32,560 nucleotides of DNA from Acidobacteriota bacterium (lineage in GTDB: Bacteria; Acidobacteriota; Terriglobia; Bryobacterales; Bryobacteraceae). A program made the translations under genes and the position numbers. The notes under the pieces are model-generated. The model had not been told where the DNA came from, searched no databases, and saw only the letters and a program-made list of their open reading frames with translations. Positions 1-7,092 of the stretch are shown piece after piece; the stretch's first letter is position 1; the number at the start of each line of letters is the position of its first letter. The DNA lies in contig JANXLY010000328.1 in NCBI GenBank assembly GCA_025354885.1, positions 1 through 32,560 of the forward strand, read 5' to 3'.

Positions 1-561
1 GGCGAAGTCGATTTCGCGATTCTTGCCGAGTTCGGCGGCGAGTTTTTCGAGGGGCAGGATACCGGCTGGATCGCCGTAGAGGCCGAGCAACATTGCGCCG
101 TCTTCCATATCAAAATCCAGACGTTCGAGGATGATCTTGAGGATACGGGGATCGCGGATGCCGATGCCAGCCATGAGGAATGCAACTTCGCTGGAGCTTT
201 CTTCTTCGAGTTCGCGATAGACCTCGACGAGTGCATCGACGGCGGCGGGACCAGCGGCCTTGGTGATGCGGAGCATGCTCTCGGGAATCTCTGAGTGGCC
301 CTCGCGGAGCAATTTCACGACGTACCTGAGAGATTCTTTACCGGGCAGGTGGGCCAGAAGATTGAGAATGTCTTCGTCGAGTTCGAGGCGGGAATCTTCG
401 GGAGGATTGGAGCCGTAGGCGACGAGGGCGGGAACTGCTTCGATGGGGCGCTGCATGATGGCAGCGACGAGGCGCTGGTCAAAACCGACACGACCGAGAC
501 CGGCCTGAACCAGGATTTCTGTGACGGGAGTCTTCGAAAGTTGCGAAGGTTGCAGAATCAT
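1..561 (-). CDS. HEAT-repeat-like protein, C-terminus outside the window
   Basis: This reading frame starts at ATG 561 and stays open to the window edge, giving 187 visible residues. It begins MILQPSQLSKTPV and is leucine- and glutamate-rich. Repeated helical stretches include one with PAAVDALVEVYRELEEE and another with DPRILKIILERL. Their spacing resembles HEAT or ARM-type alpha-helical repeats, which usually serve as protein-binding scaffolds. There is no signal peptide or membrane helix. The start codon directly abuts the stop of the upstream SDR gene (TAA then ATG, no gap), so translation is probably coupled. I do not recognise a named family; the HEAT-like label is inferred from composition and periodicity only. 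Confidence 0.6.
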   Translation of the reverse strand, partial: MILQPSQLSKTPVTEILVQAGLGRVGFDQRLVAAIMQRPIEAVPALVAYGSNPPEDSRLELDEDILNLLAHLPGKESLRYVVKLLREGHSEIPESMLRITKAAGPAAVDALVEVYRELEEESSSEVAFLMAGIGIRDPRILKIILERLDFDMEDGAMLLGLYGDPAGILPLEKLAAELGKNREIDFA

Positions 562-1308
562 TTAGTAAGTTGCTCGTCCGCCGCTGGCGTCGTAGGTTTG
601 AGAAGTTACAAAGGAGGCATCGGGGCTGGCCAGGAAGTGAACGACAGCGGCGATTTCTTCGGGCTCTCCGGTGCGGCGCATGGGGATGCGCTGGGTCATG
701 TAATCAATCTGCTCGGGGGTAAGCTGCTCGAGAATTTTGGTGCGGACGACGGCGGGGGTGACGCAGTTGACACAAATACCGTCGAGGGCGACTTCCTTAC
801 CAAGAGACTTGGTGAAGCCGATGAGGCCGGCCTTGGTGGCAGAGTAGGCACTCATGTTTGGATTGCCTTCTTTGCCGGCAATCGAAGCAATATTCACGAT
901 GCGGCCATACTTGCGTTCGCGCATGAAAGGAAGGGTGGCACGACAGAGATAGAAGGGGCCCGTCAGATTGACTGCAACGCAGAGCGCCCAATCCTCGTTG
1001 GACTGCTCCCAGACGGGAGCGGCCTTGCCGGCGACACCGGCGTTGTTGACGACGACATCGATACGGCCCGTGCGGGCGATGACAGCGGCAGCAAACTTAT
1101 TGCAGCTCTCGCTCGAAGTTACATCGAGCGAGAGTGCAAACGAAGCGTTGGGAAGCGTGGCGGCGATGAGTTCACCGGCAGCAAGATTGAGGTCTGCGAC
1201 AACAACGGTAGCTCCCGCATTTGCGAGACGGCGGGCAATGGTTTCACCAATGCCACCGGCTGCTCCAGTTACAATCGCGGTCTGTCCGGTCAAATCAAAA
1301 TAAGCCAT
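562..1308 (-). CDS. Short-chain dehydrogenase/reductase (FabG-like)
   Basis: This is a 248-residue classical SDR oxidoreductase, the normal length for the family. The cofactor motif TGAAGGIG is at residues 14-21 and the NNAG motif at 88-91. The catalytic triad is visible as Ser142, Tyr155 and Lys159 in the YSATK segment. Asp39 ends the second beta strand, which in this family favours NAD(H) over NADP(H). The C-terminus ends in DASGGRATY, common in SDRs annotated as 3-oxoacyl-ACP reductases or sugar-acid dehydrogenases, so the substrate cannot be assigned. A GGAGAAG ribosome-binding site lies just before ATG 1308. It follows rplI after 23 bp, so it is probably a late gene of the ribosomal operon, where its role is unclear. 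Confidence 0.85.
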   Translation of the reverse strand: MAYFDLTGQTAIVTGAAGGIGETIARRLANAGATVVVADLNLAAGELIAATLPNASFALSLDVTSSESCNKFAAAVIARTGRIDVVVNNAGVAGKAAPVWEQSNEDWALCVAVNLTGPFYLCRATLPFMRERKYGRIVNIASIAGKEGNPNMSAYSATKAGLIGFTKSLGKEVALDGICVNCVTPAVVRTKILEQLTPEQIDYMTQRIPMRRTGEPEEIAAVVHFLASPDASFVTSQTYDASGGRATY

Positions 1309-1331
1309 GGCTTCTCCGTATTGGTAAGTGG

Positions 1332-1778
1332 TTAGACTTCCTTGACGATGGTCACAGTGATCTCGGCGTTGACGTCTTTGTAGAGGTGGAGCGTCACTTT
1401 GTGGTCGCCGAGAACCTTGAGGGGTTCGTCGAGGTGAATCTTCTTTTTGTCGATTGTGAAGCTCTTCTTGGCGAGAGCCACTTCGATGTCGAGCGAGGTA
1501 ACGGAGCCGAAGAGGTGATCTTCTTCACCGGCCTTGCGCGCGAATTCGAGAGTGACGCCGTTGAGAAGCTTGGCGAGACCTTCAGCATCAGCCTTGACAG
1601 TGGCTTCCTTGCGGAGCCAGCTCTGGCGTTCCTGCTCGACGATCTTCTTGTTGGATTCGGTGGCCATAACAGCCATACGGCGGGGGAGAAGGAAGTTACG
1701 TGCGTAACCGTCCTTGACCTTGACCATCTGGCCGCGGGAACCGAGTTTGTCGATGTCTTCGCGGAGAATGATATCCAT
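1332..1778 (-). CDS. rplI: 50S ribosomal protein L9
   Basis: This 148-residue protein has the usual L9 length and layout. An N-terminal rRNA-binding domain opens with MDIILREDIDKLGSRG and contains the family signature GYARNFLLP at about residues 24-32. A long charged connecting helix spans about 40-75, and the C-terminal domain starts near residue 80. L9 binds 23S rRNA at the base of the L1 stalk and helps maintain reading frame. Its ATG directly abuts the rpsR stop (TAA then ATG), giving the common rpsF-rpsR-rplI order. The identification is secure from the signature and context. Confidence 0.97.
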   Translation of the reverse strand: MDIILREDIDKLGSRGQMVKVKDGYARNFLLPRRMAVMATESNKKIVEQERQSWLRKEATVKADAEGLAKLLNGVTLEFARKAGEEDHLFGSVTSLDIEVALAKKSFTIDKKKIHLDEPLKVLGDHKVTLHLYKDVNAEITVTIVKEV

Positions 1779-2090
1779 TTACTTTGCTCCTTCACGCGTT
1801 GCGAAAGGCAGCAACGCGATGTTGCGGGCGCGCTTGATGGCGACAGCCAAACGGCGCTGGAATTGGGTGCTGGTGCCGGTCAGACGACGTGGCACGATCT
1901 TGCCGCGTTCGGAAACATACTGCCGGAGCAGATTGATGTCCTTGTAGTCGATGTAATCGATCTTTTCGACCGAGAAGCGACATACTTTTTTACGGCGGAA
2001 ATACTGTTTCTTGTTGACGATGTTCGCTTTGTCGCCGCCGGTGGGGCGCATTGAGGCCGCAATCGGGCGACCGCCTCTTAGTTCAGCCAT
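1779..2090 (-). CDS. rpsR: 30S ribosomal protein S18
   Basis: This is a 103-residue S18, slightly longer than the usual 75-90 residues because of an N-terminal extension. The conserved core is visible as [13 protein letters not shown] (about 27-39), then [20 protein letters not shown] and the [22 protein letters not shown] region that contacts 16S rRNA and S6. The ATG at 2090 is supported by a strong AAGGAG ribosome-binding site about 9 bases upstream; a Met at residue 14 has no comparable signal. S18 and S6 form a heterodimer on the 30S platform, consistent with their adjacent genes. The single Cys at 37 resembles remnants of the zinc-binding form of S18, but a full set of ligands is not seen. 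Confidence 0.97.
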   Translation of the reverse strand: MAELRGGRPIAASMRPTGGDKANIVNKKQYFRRKKVCRFSVEKIDYIDYKDINLLRQYVSERGKIVPRRLTGTSTQFQRRLAVAIKRARNIALLPFATREGAK

Positions 2091-2121
2091 GGTACAGGTT
2101 CTCCTTAATTGCTTTCACTAG

Positions 2122-2691
2122 TTATTCAGCAGCCGGAGCGGGAGCAACGGCAGCGGGGGCGACAGGTGTGGCATCGGCAACCACTGCGGCAGGAGTTGCT
2201 TCTGCAACGACTGCAACAGGAGCTTCCGGAGCAGGTGCCGCAGGCTCGTTGGGTTTACCAGGAGCGGGAATGGCAGGTTCTGCAGGGAGAGCGGGAGCTG
2301 AGGGGCCGGGGGCGGGGGCGGCAGGCATCGCGGCGATCTGCGGCTTGCGGGCAGCACGCTTTTCGCGACGCTTCTTGCGCTTGTCCACCCATTTCATCTC
2401 TTCGTCGAGACGAACGGTGAGGTACTTGATCACGATGTCATTGACGCGGAGACGGCGTTCAATTTCCTTGATGGTGACACCTGTGGCTTCAAAGCGCAGC
2501 AGGATGTAATACCCTTCGAGATAGCGACCAACCTGATAAGCGAGCTTGCGGGTGCCCCACTTTTCAGTGACCTGGACGTTGCCTCCGTCCTTTTCGATCA
2601 GTTGCTTCATCTGTTCTATCAGCGGATCGACCAACTCGTCGGTCGAGTCGGGTTTTACGATAAACAGTTCTTCGTAAAGTCTGAGACTCAT
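2122..2691 (-). CDS. rpsF: 30S ribosomal protein S6 with long Ala/Pro-rich tail
   Basis: The S6 domain occupies roughly residues 1-105. It begins MSLRLYEELFIVKPD and contains the signature WGTRKLAYQVGRYLEGYY and the strand ending in IVKYLTVRLDEE-type sequence. S6 normally has 95-135 residues; this product has 189. The extra 75 or so residues form a low-complexity Ala/Pro/Val/Glu tail with no predicted fold. The ATG at 2691 is chosen because it overlaps the pth stop (ATGA) and follows a GAGGAA ribosome-binding site. The frame stays open upstream to 3015 but that part is antisense-like noise over pth. rpsR follows after 31 bp. The tail's role is unknown; similar tails on other proteins suggest a flexible surface extension. 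Confidence 0.95.
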   Translation of the reverse strand: MSLRLYEELFIVKPDSTDELVDPLIEQMKQLIEKDGGNVQVTEKWGTRKLAYQVGRYLEGYYILLRFEATGVTIKEIERRLRVNDIVIKYLTVRLDEEMKWVDKRKKRREKRAARKPQIAAMPAAPAPGPSAPALPAEPAIPAPGKPNEPAAPAPEAPVAVVAEATPAAVVADATPVAPAAVAPAPAAE

Positions 2692-3308
2692 TTTTCCTCT
2701 TCTATTGAACCTTGGGCGCGACGATTGAAGCTCGTCATGGCCTTTTCGGCGCCTTCGGCAAGTATGGTCTCGATGCCGGACGAAGCTTCGTCCAACCAGA
2801 GATCCACATCGGCACGCATGCTCTTGGGAATTCCCGCGAGCACAAAGTGCCTGGCCTTCTCGCCCAAAACGATGGGCCCGCTGCCTTGCGGAGAGCCCGG
2901 ATTGATGCCAAGCCGGACTCGGATAAATTCTTCCGTACGGAGAGCGGAGATGATGGATTTCATCCCGTTGTGTCCGCCGGCAGAGCCACGCGACCGGATA
3001 CGCAGGTTGCCCCACTCGAGCGCGAGCTCGTCAAAAACAACAATCAAATTGGCTGGCAGAAGCTCGTACTTATCGAGGAGCTGCTGAACAGCGGGGCCAC
3101 TGAGGTTCATGAAAGTCAGCGGCTTGGCGACAATGACGCGGTCACCCTTCACGTCCCCAACCCCTACCAGCGACTGGCATTCGGGGCGGGAGATCCGCAG
3201 ACCGTTTCGCAGGGCAAAACGGTCTACAGTCAAAAACCCAACGTTGTGCGGGGTCCACTCGTATTCGGGGCCAGGATTGCCAAGACCGACGATGAGCCAG
3301 GAGCGCAC
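2688..3308 (-). CDS. pth: Peptidyl-tRNA hydrolase
   Basis: Pth releases tRNA from peptidyl-tRNAs that drop off the ribosome. The 206-residue product has the full set of active-site residues in the expected order: Asn11 in GLGNPGPEY, catalytic His21 in PHNVGF, Asn69 in FMNLSG, Asp93 in FDEL and Asn114 in GHNGMKS. The usual DELDL motif reads DELAL, a change outside the catalytic Asp. The start is a GTG at 3308, 11 bp after the rplY stop; no ATG start is available upstream. Its stop overlaps the rpsF start (ATGA), so the two are probably translationally coupled. The rplY-pth-rpsF order is common in bacteria, which supports the call. Confidence 0.96.
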   Translation of the reverse strand: MRSWLIVGLGNPGPEYEWTPHNVGFLTVDRFALRNGLRISRPECQSLVGVGDVKGDRVIVAKPLTFMNLSGPAVQQLLDKYELLPANLIVVFDELALEWGNLRIRSRGSAGGHNGMKSIISALRTEEFIRVRLGINPGSPQGSGPIVLGEKARHFVLAGIPKSMRADVDLWLDEASSGIETILAEGAEKAMTSFNRRAQGSIEEEK

Positions 3309-3319
3309 GAGAACAATAC

Positions 3320-4054
3320 TTACTTCTTCTTGGCGGCCGGAGCCTTAGCGGCAGGAGCAGCCTTGGCGGCAGGAGCAGCCTTGGCAGCAGGAGCAGCCTT
3401 GGCAGCCTTAGCAGCAGGAGCGGCTTCGTCCTTCTTGCCCTTCTTGGCGACTTCGGGCTCACCGGCTTTAGCTTCAGCTTCGACAGCTTCGGCTTCCTTA
3501 ATAGCGACGACGTGCGAGATCACGAGTTCGGGATCGGAGAGGAGTTTCATCGAGCCCTGAAGCGGGATGTCCTTAAAGCGGACGCTCTCATTGAGCTTGA
3601 GAGCGGTGACGTCGATGGTGAAATGCTCTGGAATGTCATCGGGGAGCACTTCGATTTCGACATCGCGATTGACGAGTTCATAGTGACCGCCCTGAAGCTT
3701 GACACCAACGGGTTCGCCAACGGTGTGGACGGGCACGCGGATGATGATCTTCATGGTGAGATCGACGCGCTTGAAGTCAATGTGGATCAGGTTGCCCTTG
3801 ATGGGATGAGTCTGCCAGTCGAGAATAATGACTGGGGTGACTGCGCCCTTGAGGTCGAGATTGAAAATCGTGTTGGAGCCGGAAGAGGAAAGCAGGATTT
3901 TGGAGACCTCCTTGGGGCTAACGGTTAGAGCAACCGGATCGCCGCCAGTGCCGTACAGGACGGCGGGGCTCTTAAGCTCGACGCGAAGGCGGCGGGCGGC
4001 GTTCTTGCCGCGGGTTTCGCGGGTTTCGGCTACGAGAGTAATATCTTTACGCAT
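3320..4054 (-). CDS. rplY: 50S ribosomal protein L25 (Ctc/TL5 type)
   Basis: This is the long, two-domain form of L25 (Ctc/TL5 family), which binds 5S rRNA. The N-terminal L25 domain covers about residues 1-95 and includes RETRGKNAARRLR and the AVLYGTGGDP segment. The TL5-type beta domain follows to about 190 (with EVLPDDIPEHFTIDV). The last 45 or so residues are a low-complexity Ala/Lys/Pro tail ending PAAKKK, encoded by a tandem DNA repeat. Total length is 244 residues, longer than the typical 190-220 because of this tail. An AGAGG ribosome-binding site precedes ATG 4054. It lies between prs and pth, a conserved arrangement. Confidence 0.96.
   Translation of the reverse strand: MRKDITLVAETRETRGKNAARRLRVELKSPAVLYGTGGDPVALTVSPKEVSKILLSSSGSNTIFNLDLKGAVTPVIILDWQTHPIKGNLIHIDFKRVDLTMKIIIRVPVHTVGEPVGVKLQGGHYELVNRDVEIEVLPDDIPEHFTIDVTALKLNESVRFKDIPLQGSMKLLSDPELVISHVVAIKEAEAVEAEAKAGEPEVAKKGKKDEAAPAAKAAKAAPAAKAAPAAKAAPAAKAPAAKKK
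3345..3425. repeat. 18-bp tandem repeat coding for the L25 tail
   Basis: Near-identical 18-bp units run head to tail at 3345-3362, 3363-3380 and 3381-3398. A 9-bp half unit follows at 3399-3407 and a diverged unit at 3408-3425. On the coding (minus) strand they read as a repeated AAPAAK-type hexapeptide. The array is in frame, so copy-number changes would only lengthen or shorten the L25 tail. Confidence 0.85.
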
Positions 4055-4084
4055 AAAATTCTGCCTCTAGTGGTCTTTCTGTGC

Positions 4085-5032
4085 TTACTCAAAAAGTACG
4101 CTAATCGATGTTTCGCCATGGATGGAGTCAATGGCCCGAGCAAGGAGCTTGGCCACGGAGAGAACGCGGATCTTGTCGCACCGCGCGGCCTCCGGACTCA
4201 GGGGAATACTGTTGGTAATAACTACCTGGGAGAGGAACGGGGAATCCGCAATCCTCTGCACTGCCGGGGTGCTAAGAACTCCGTGCGAGGCACAAGCCTG
4301 AACGGAAGCGGCACCTCGGCCAGCGAGCGCTTCGGCACCTTTTACCAGGGTGCCGGCAGTGTCGATCAAGTCGTCGACAAGAAGGCAATTGCGACCTTCG
4401 ACATCGCCAATGATATTCATCACTTCGGCAACATTGGGCCCGTCGCGGCGTTTGTCAATGATTGCAAGGGGAGCCTGAAGGCGTTTTGCAAAGGCGCGGG
4501 CACGTTCGACGCCACCGGCGTCGGGAGAGACGACGGTCAAATTTTCGGTAGGGAAATCCTTGAAGTAATCGAGCATTACAGGGGTCACGAAGAGGTGATC
4601 GACCTGGATGTCGAAGAAGCCCTGGATCTGGGCGGCGTGGAGGTCGAGAGCGAGGACGCGATCGGCACCGGCGCGTTCAATGAGGTTAGCGACGAGGCGG
4701 GCGGAGATGGGAACGCGAGGCTGATCTTTACGATCCTGGCGGGCATAGCCAAAGTAAGGGAAGACGGCAGTGATGCGATCGGCAGAGGCGCGCTTGAGGG
4801 CATCAATGATCAGGAGGAGTTCCATCAAATGATGGTTGACAGGAGCGCAGGTGGGCTGGATGACGAAGACGTCAGAGCCGCGAACATTTTCGTGGACCTG
4901 GATCCAGGATTCTCCGTCGGCAAAAGTTTTGACGGAAGTACGGGCGAGTTCGACGTCGAGATGGGCGCAAATCTCCTGCGCAAGCGCGGGGTTCGCAGTG
5001 CCGGTCAGAATTTTGATGCGGTCAAATCGCAT
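4085..5032 (-). CDS. prs: Ribose-phosphate pyrophosphokinase (PRPP synthase)
   Basis: Prs makes PRPP from ribose-5-phosphate and ATP, feeding nucleotide, histidine and tryptophan synthesis. The 315-residue length is typical of class I enzymes. Visible motifs are the TFADGES segment near residue 37, the ATP-binding FPYFGYARQDRK segment, LDLHAAQIQGFF, and the PRPP-binding loop LLVDDLIDTAGTL with its paired aspartates. The ATG at 5032 gives the standard MRFDRIKILTG start; the frame is open further upstream only from a TTG with no ribosome-binding site. The ribosome-binding site at 5032 is weak. ispE ends 47 bp upstream and rplY begins 30 bp downstream. Its product is the substrate of the nearby Apt. 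Confidence 0.96.
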   Translation of the reverse strand: MRFDRIKILTGTANPALAQEICAHLDVELARTSVKTFADGESWIQVHENVRGSDVFVIQPTCAPVNHHLMELLLIIDALKRASADRITAVFPYFGYARQDRKDQPRVPISARLVANLIERAGADRVLALDLHAAQIQGFFDIQVDHLFVTPVMLDYFKDFPTENLTVVSPDAGGVERARAFAKRLQAPLAIIDKRRDGPNVAEVMNIIGDVEGRNCLLVDDLIDTAGTLVKGAEALAGRGAASVQACASHGVLSTPAVQRIADSPFLSQVVITNSIPLSPEAARCDKIRVLSVAKLLARAIDSIHGETSISVLFE

Positions 5033-5079
5033 GGCGCAAAGTGGTCTGCAAGGTGGTCTATCGCTTCCGTTCGCACAAA

Positions 5080-6065
5080 TCAAGACCGGGGCGGCCAACT
5101 AGCGCCATCCGTGAAGGATGATAAAGCTGTATGCCAGGCACGCTCGTAATGGCGGCGGCTGATCCCGTGAAACTGTTCCACTTGAAACTGTTTCTGACTG
5201 ATAACCGTCGCGTGCCCCGATAGTTCGTCTCTGAGCATAGCTTCTGCTGCTGCCGCAGCTTCTGCAGACGCGTAAAGTCCAAACAGAGTAGAACCGCTCC
5301 CTGACATGACTGCCGGTTGGGCTCCCGTTGCCGTGATCTGGTCCAGAAGGATTTGAAGACTGGCGTGCTGCTTGAACGCTACGGGCTCAAAGTCGTTTTC
5401 GCAAAAGCCAGCCCAAACTGCGGGCGGCTGCATCTCATGCAAACTTCGCACGAGACTGCGAAACCTTTCCATTATCGCGACTTGTGAGCGCTCTGTCAAT
5501 TCGACTTGCGCGGGACGAGAGAGTTGGCGGTAAGCTTCGGGAGTGGAAATGTGGAGGCCCGGGGCGATGAGGACCCCATGAATATTGGGTTGATCGGGCA
5601 AAGCTTCGAGGATTTCGCCGCGACCTGTCGCCAGTGCTGTGCCGCCGATGAGGAAAAAAGGGAGGTCAGAACCGAGCTGGGTGGCGAGATTGTGGAGCGT
5701 AGCGAGGGAAGAGGGTGATCGAGCAAGGCAGGGAGGGCGAGGAGCAAAGCGGCGGCATCGGTAGAGCCACCGCCGAGACCGCCGCCCATGGGAATGCGTT
5801 TGGAGATACGGATGCAGACCTGAGCAGTGAGACCGGTAGATTCGAGGAAGAGCCGGGCAGCCTTCACAGCAAGGTTTTCGCCCGGGATCTCGGTATCGCT
5901 TTCGACATCAATCGAGGTTATGGCGGCACGGGTGGCCGTGACTTCGAGCGAGTCGGCGAGGGAAATGGTTTGAAAGACGGTGGCGATTTCATGGAAATTA
6001 TCGGACCGTCTGAAAAGGACCTTCAAGCCGAGATTTAGCTTGGCGAAGGCAGGCAGGAGGGGCAT
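5080..6065 (-). CDS. ispE: 4-diphosphocytidyl-2-C-methyl-D-erythritol kinase, apparent frameshift
   Basis: IspE phosphorylates CDP-ME in the MEP isoprenoid pathway and belongs to the GHMP kinase family. The gene is split over two frames. The first, from ATG 6065, encodes AFAKLNLGLKV and the ATP-binding loop PMGGGLGGGSTDAA, then continues as LLLALPALLDHP. The homology then moves to another frame, which reads LATLHNLATQLGSDLPFF and later the third GHMP motif MSGSGSTLFGLY, ending at 5080. One missing base in a GGG run (5706-5708 or 5713-5715 on the plus strand) would restore a single frame of about 328 residues. The ATG overlaps the apt stop by one base (TAATG). The lesion may be an assembly error, since the enzyme is normally essential in MEP-pathway bacteria. 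Confidence 0.88.
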
Positions 6066-6580
6066 TAGTAGTGGAGGAGGCTGAAGATGTCTTTGCCGTC
6101 GAGGCGCTGGCGGCCATTGAGGAAATCGAGTTCGATGACGAAACCGAGACCGATGAGGGAACCACCGGATTGAATGACGAGATCGGAAACGGCTTTGGCG
6201 GTGCCACCGGTGGCGAGGACGTCATCGACGATCAGCACGCGTTGGCCGGGCTGGATTGCGTCTTCATGCATCTCGAGGGTATCGGTACCGTATTCAAGAG
6301 CGTATTCCATCTGACGGGTTTTGTGGGGGAGCTTGCCGGGCTTTCGGACCGGCACGAAGCCAGCACCGAGTGAATAGGCCAAGGCAGGGGCAAAGAAGAA
6401 ACCGCGGGCTTCGATGCCGACGACGGTATCGATCTGGGAGCCCTTGTAACGTTCCTTGAGAGCGTCGAGAGTGCGCTTGAGGCCAGTGGGGTCTTTGAGC
6501 AAGGTTGTGATGTCGTAGAAGTTAATGCCGGGCTTAGGGAAGTCTGTGACTTCGCGGATCATGGTTTTGAGGTCGTTCAT
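6065..6580 (-). CDS. apt: Adenine phosphoribosyltransferase
   Basis: Apt converts adenine and PRPP to AMP in purine salvage. At 171 residues it matches the family length. The N-terminal [17 protein letters not shown] segment (about 14-30), the [11 protein letters not shown] segment (53-63) and the PRPP-binding loop [13 protein letters not shown] (115-127) are all present. The ATG at 6580 overlaps the acylphosphatase stop by four bases (ATGA), and its own stop overlaps the ispE start by one base, so the three genes are tightly coupled. The PRPP it uses is made by Prs, two genes further on. Confidence 0.97.
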   Translation of the reverse strand: MNDLKTMIREVTDFPKPGINFYDITTLLKDPTGLKRTLDALKERYKGSQIDTVVGIEARGFFFAPALAYSLGAGFVPVRKPGKLPHKTRQMEYALEYGTDTLEMHEDAIQPGQRVLIVDDVLATGGTAKAVSDLVIQSGGSLIGLGFVIELDFLNGRQRLDGKDIFSLLHY

Positions 6581-6843
6581 CGGATCTGAAACCCATCGTA
6601 GCGAACCAGATCAGCCATCTGCTCGTCGATTGTGCGGACATCGGCAAGCATGGGTCCTCGGCGTACATAACCAGACAGGGAATCGAGGGTTGAGGAATCT
6701 CCTACGGCGTGGACCTCGACCTGGCCATCGGCGAGATTTTTGGCATAGCCTGTGAGGCCGAGCTTGCGGGCGTGTTTCTGGATGTAGTTTCTGAAGCCGA
6801 CACCCTGAACGCGGCCGGTGACGAGCCATCTTCGAGCGGTCAT
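6577..6843 (-). CDS. acyP: Acylphosphatase
   Basis: This small 88-residue enzyme hydrolyses acyl phosphates such as 1,3-bisphosphoglycerate and acetyl phosphate. The family signature [11 protein letters not shown] (10-20) supplies the phosphate-binding loop and catalytic Arg18. The second signature, [13 protein letters not shown], supplies catalytic Asn36. The length is normal. It appears to be the first gene of the leftward operon. No Shine-Dalgarno sequence precedes ATG 6843; instead a TATGAT hexamer ends six bases before the start codon, which could make this a leaderless transcript. Confidence 0.95.
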   Translation of the reverse strand: MTARRWLVTGRVQGVGFRNYIQKHARKLGLTGYAKNLADGQVEVHAVGDSSTLDSLSGYVRRGPMLADVRTIDEQMADLVRYDGFQIR

Positions 6844-7092
6844 GGAGACATCATAAACTGAGCAGGGCTAAGGAAATCAACTGCCTAAAGTCAAATCAGA
6901 GATCTGTCGATGGATTTAGTTGAAAAGGTGGGAGTTGGATGTCGGGCGTAATGGTGGCGGCCAGTACGGATTTGGATTTAGTACTACGAACAAGATGGCT
7001 TGACTTGTCTGAAATGAGAGGTCAAACTGACAGAGGATAGGATGGGCGGCTCTTGCTTCCGAGCAGTCGGCCTTGGAGTAGATAGGAAATAG
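6844..7092. promoter_or_regulatory. Divergent promoter region between acyP and the beta-barrel gene
   Basis: This 249-bp gap is the largest intergenic stretch in the window and must drive both divergent genes. On the minus strand TATGAT (6850-6855) is a good -10 hexamer just before acyP. On the plus strand TTGACT (7000-7005) resembles a -35 box, but its partner near 7023-7028 is poor. An inverted pair TTGAC/GTCAA frames 7000-7025, and GGATTTAGT occurs twice (6912-6920 and 6974-6982). An AGGA ribosome-binding site lies at 7084-7087. No RNA gene was recognised. Confidence 0.4.

Noticed and set aside
5033-5079. A tRNA gene between ispE and prs, as found in some bacteria
   Set aside because: No cloverleaf or T-loop-like sequence was found on either strand in the 47-bp gap.
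4070-5149. Plus-strand open frame over prs
   Set aside because: It is antisense to the clearly conserved PRPP synthase and shows no recognisable domain.
5700-5720. Programmed -1 frameshift in ispE
   Set aside because: No X-XXY-YYZ slippery heptamer or evident stimulatory structure; a missing base is the simpler explanation.
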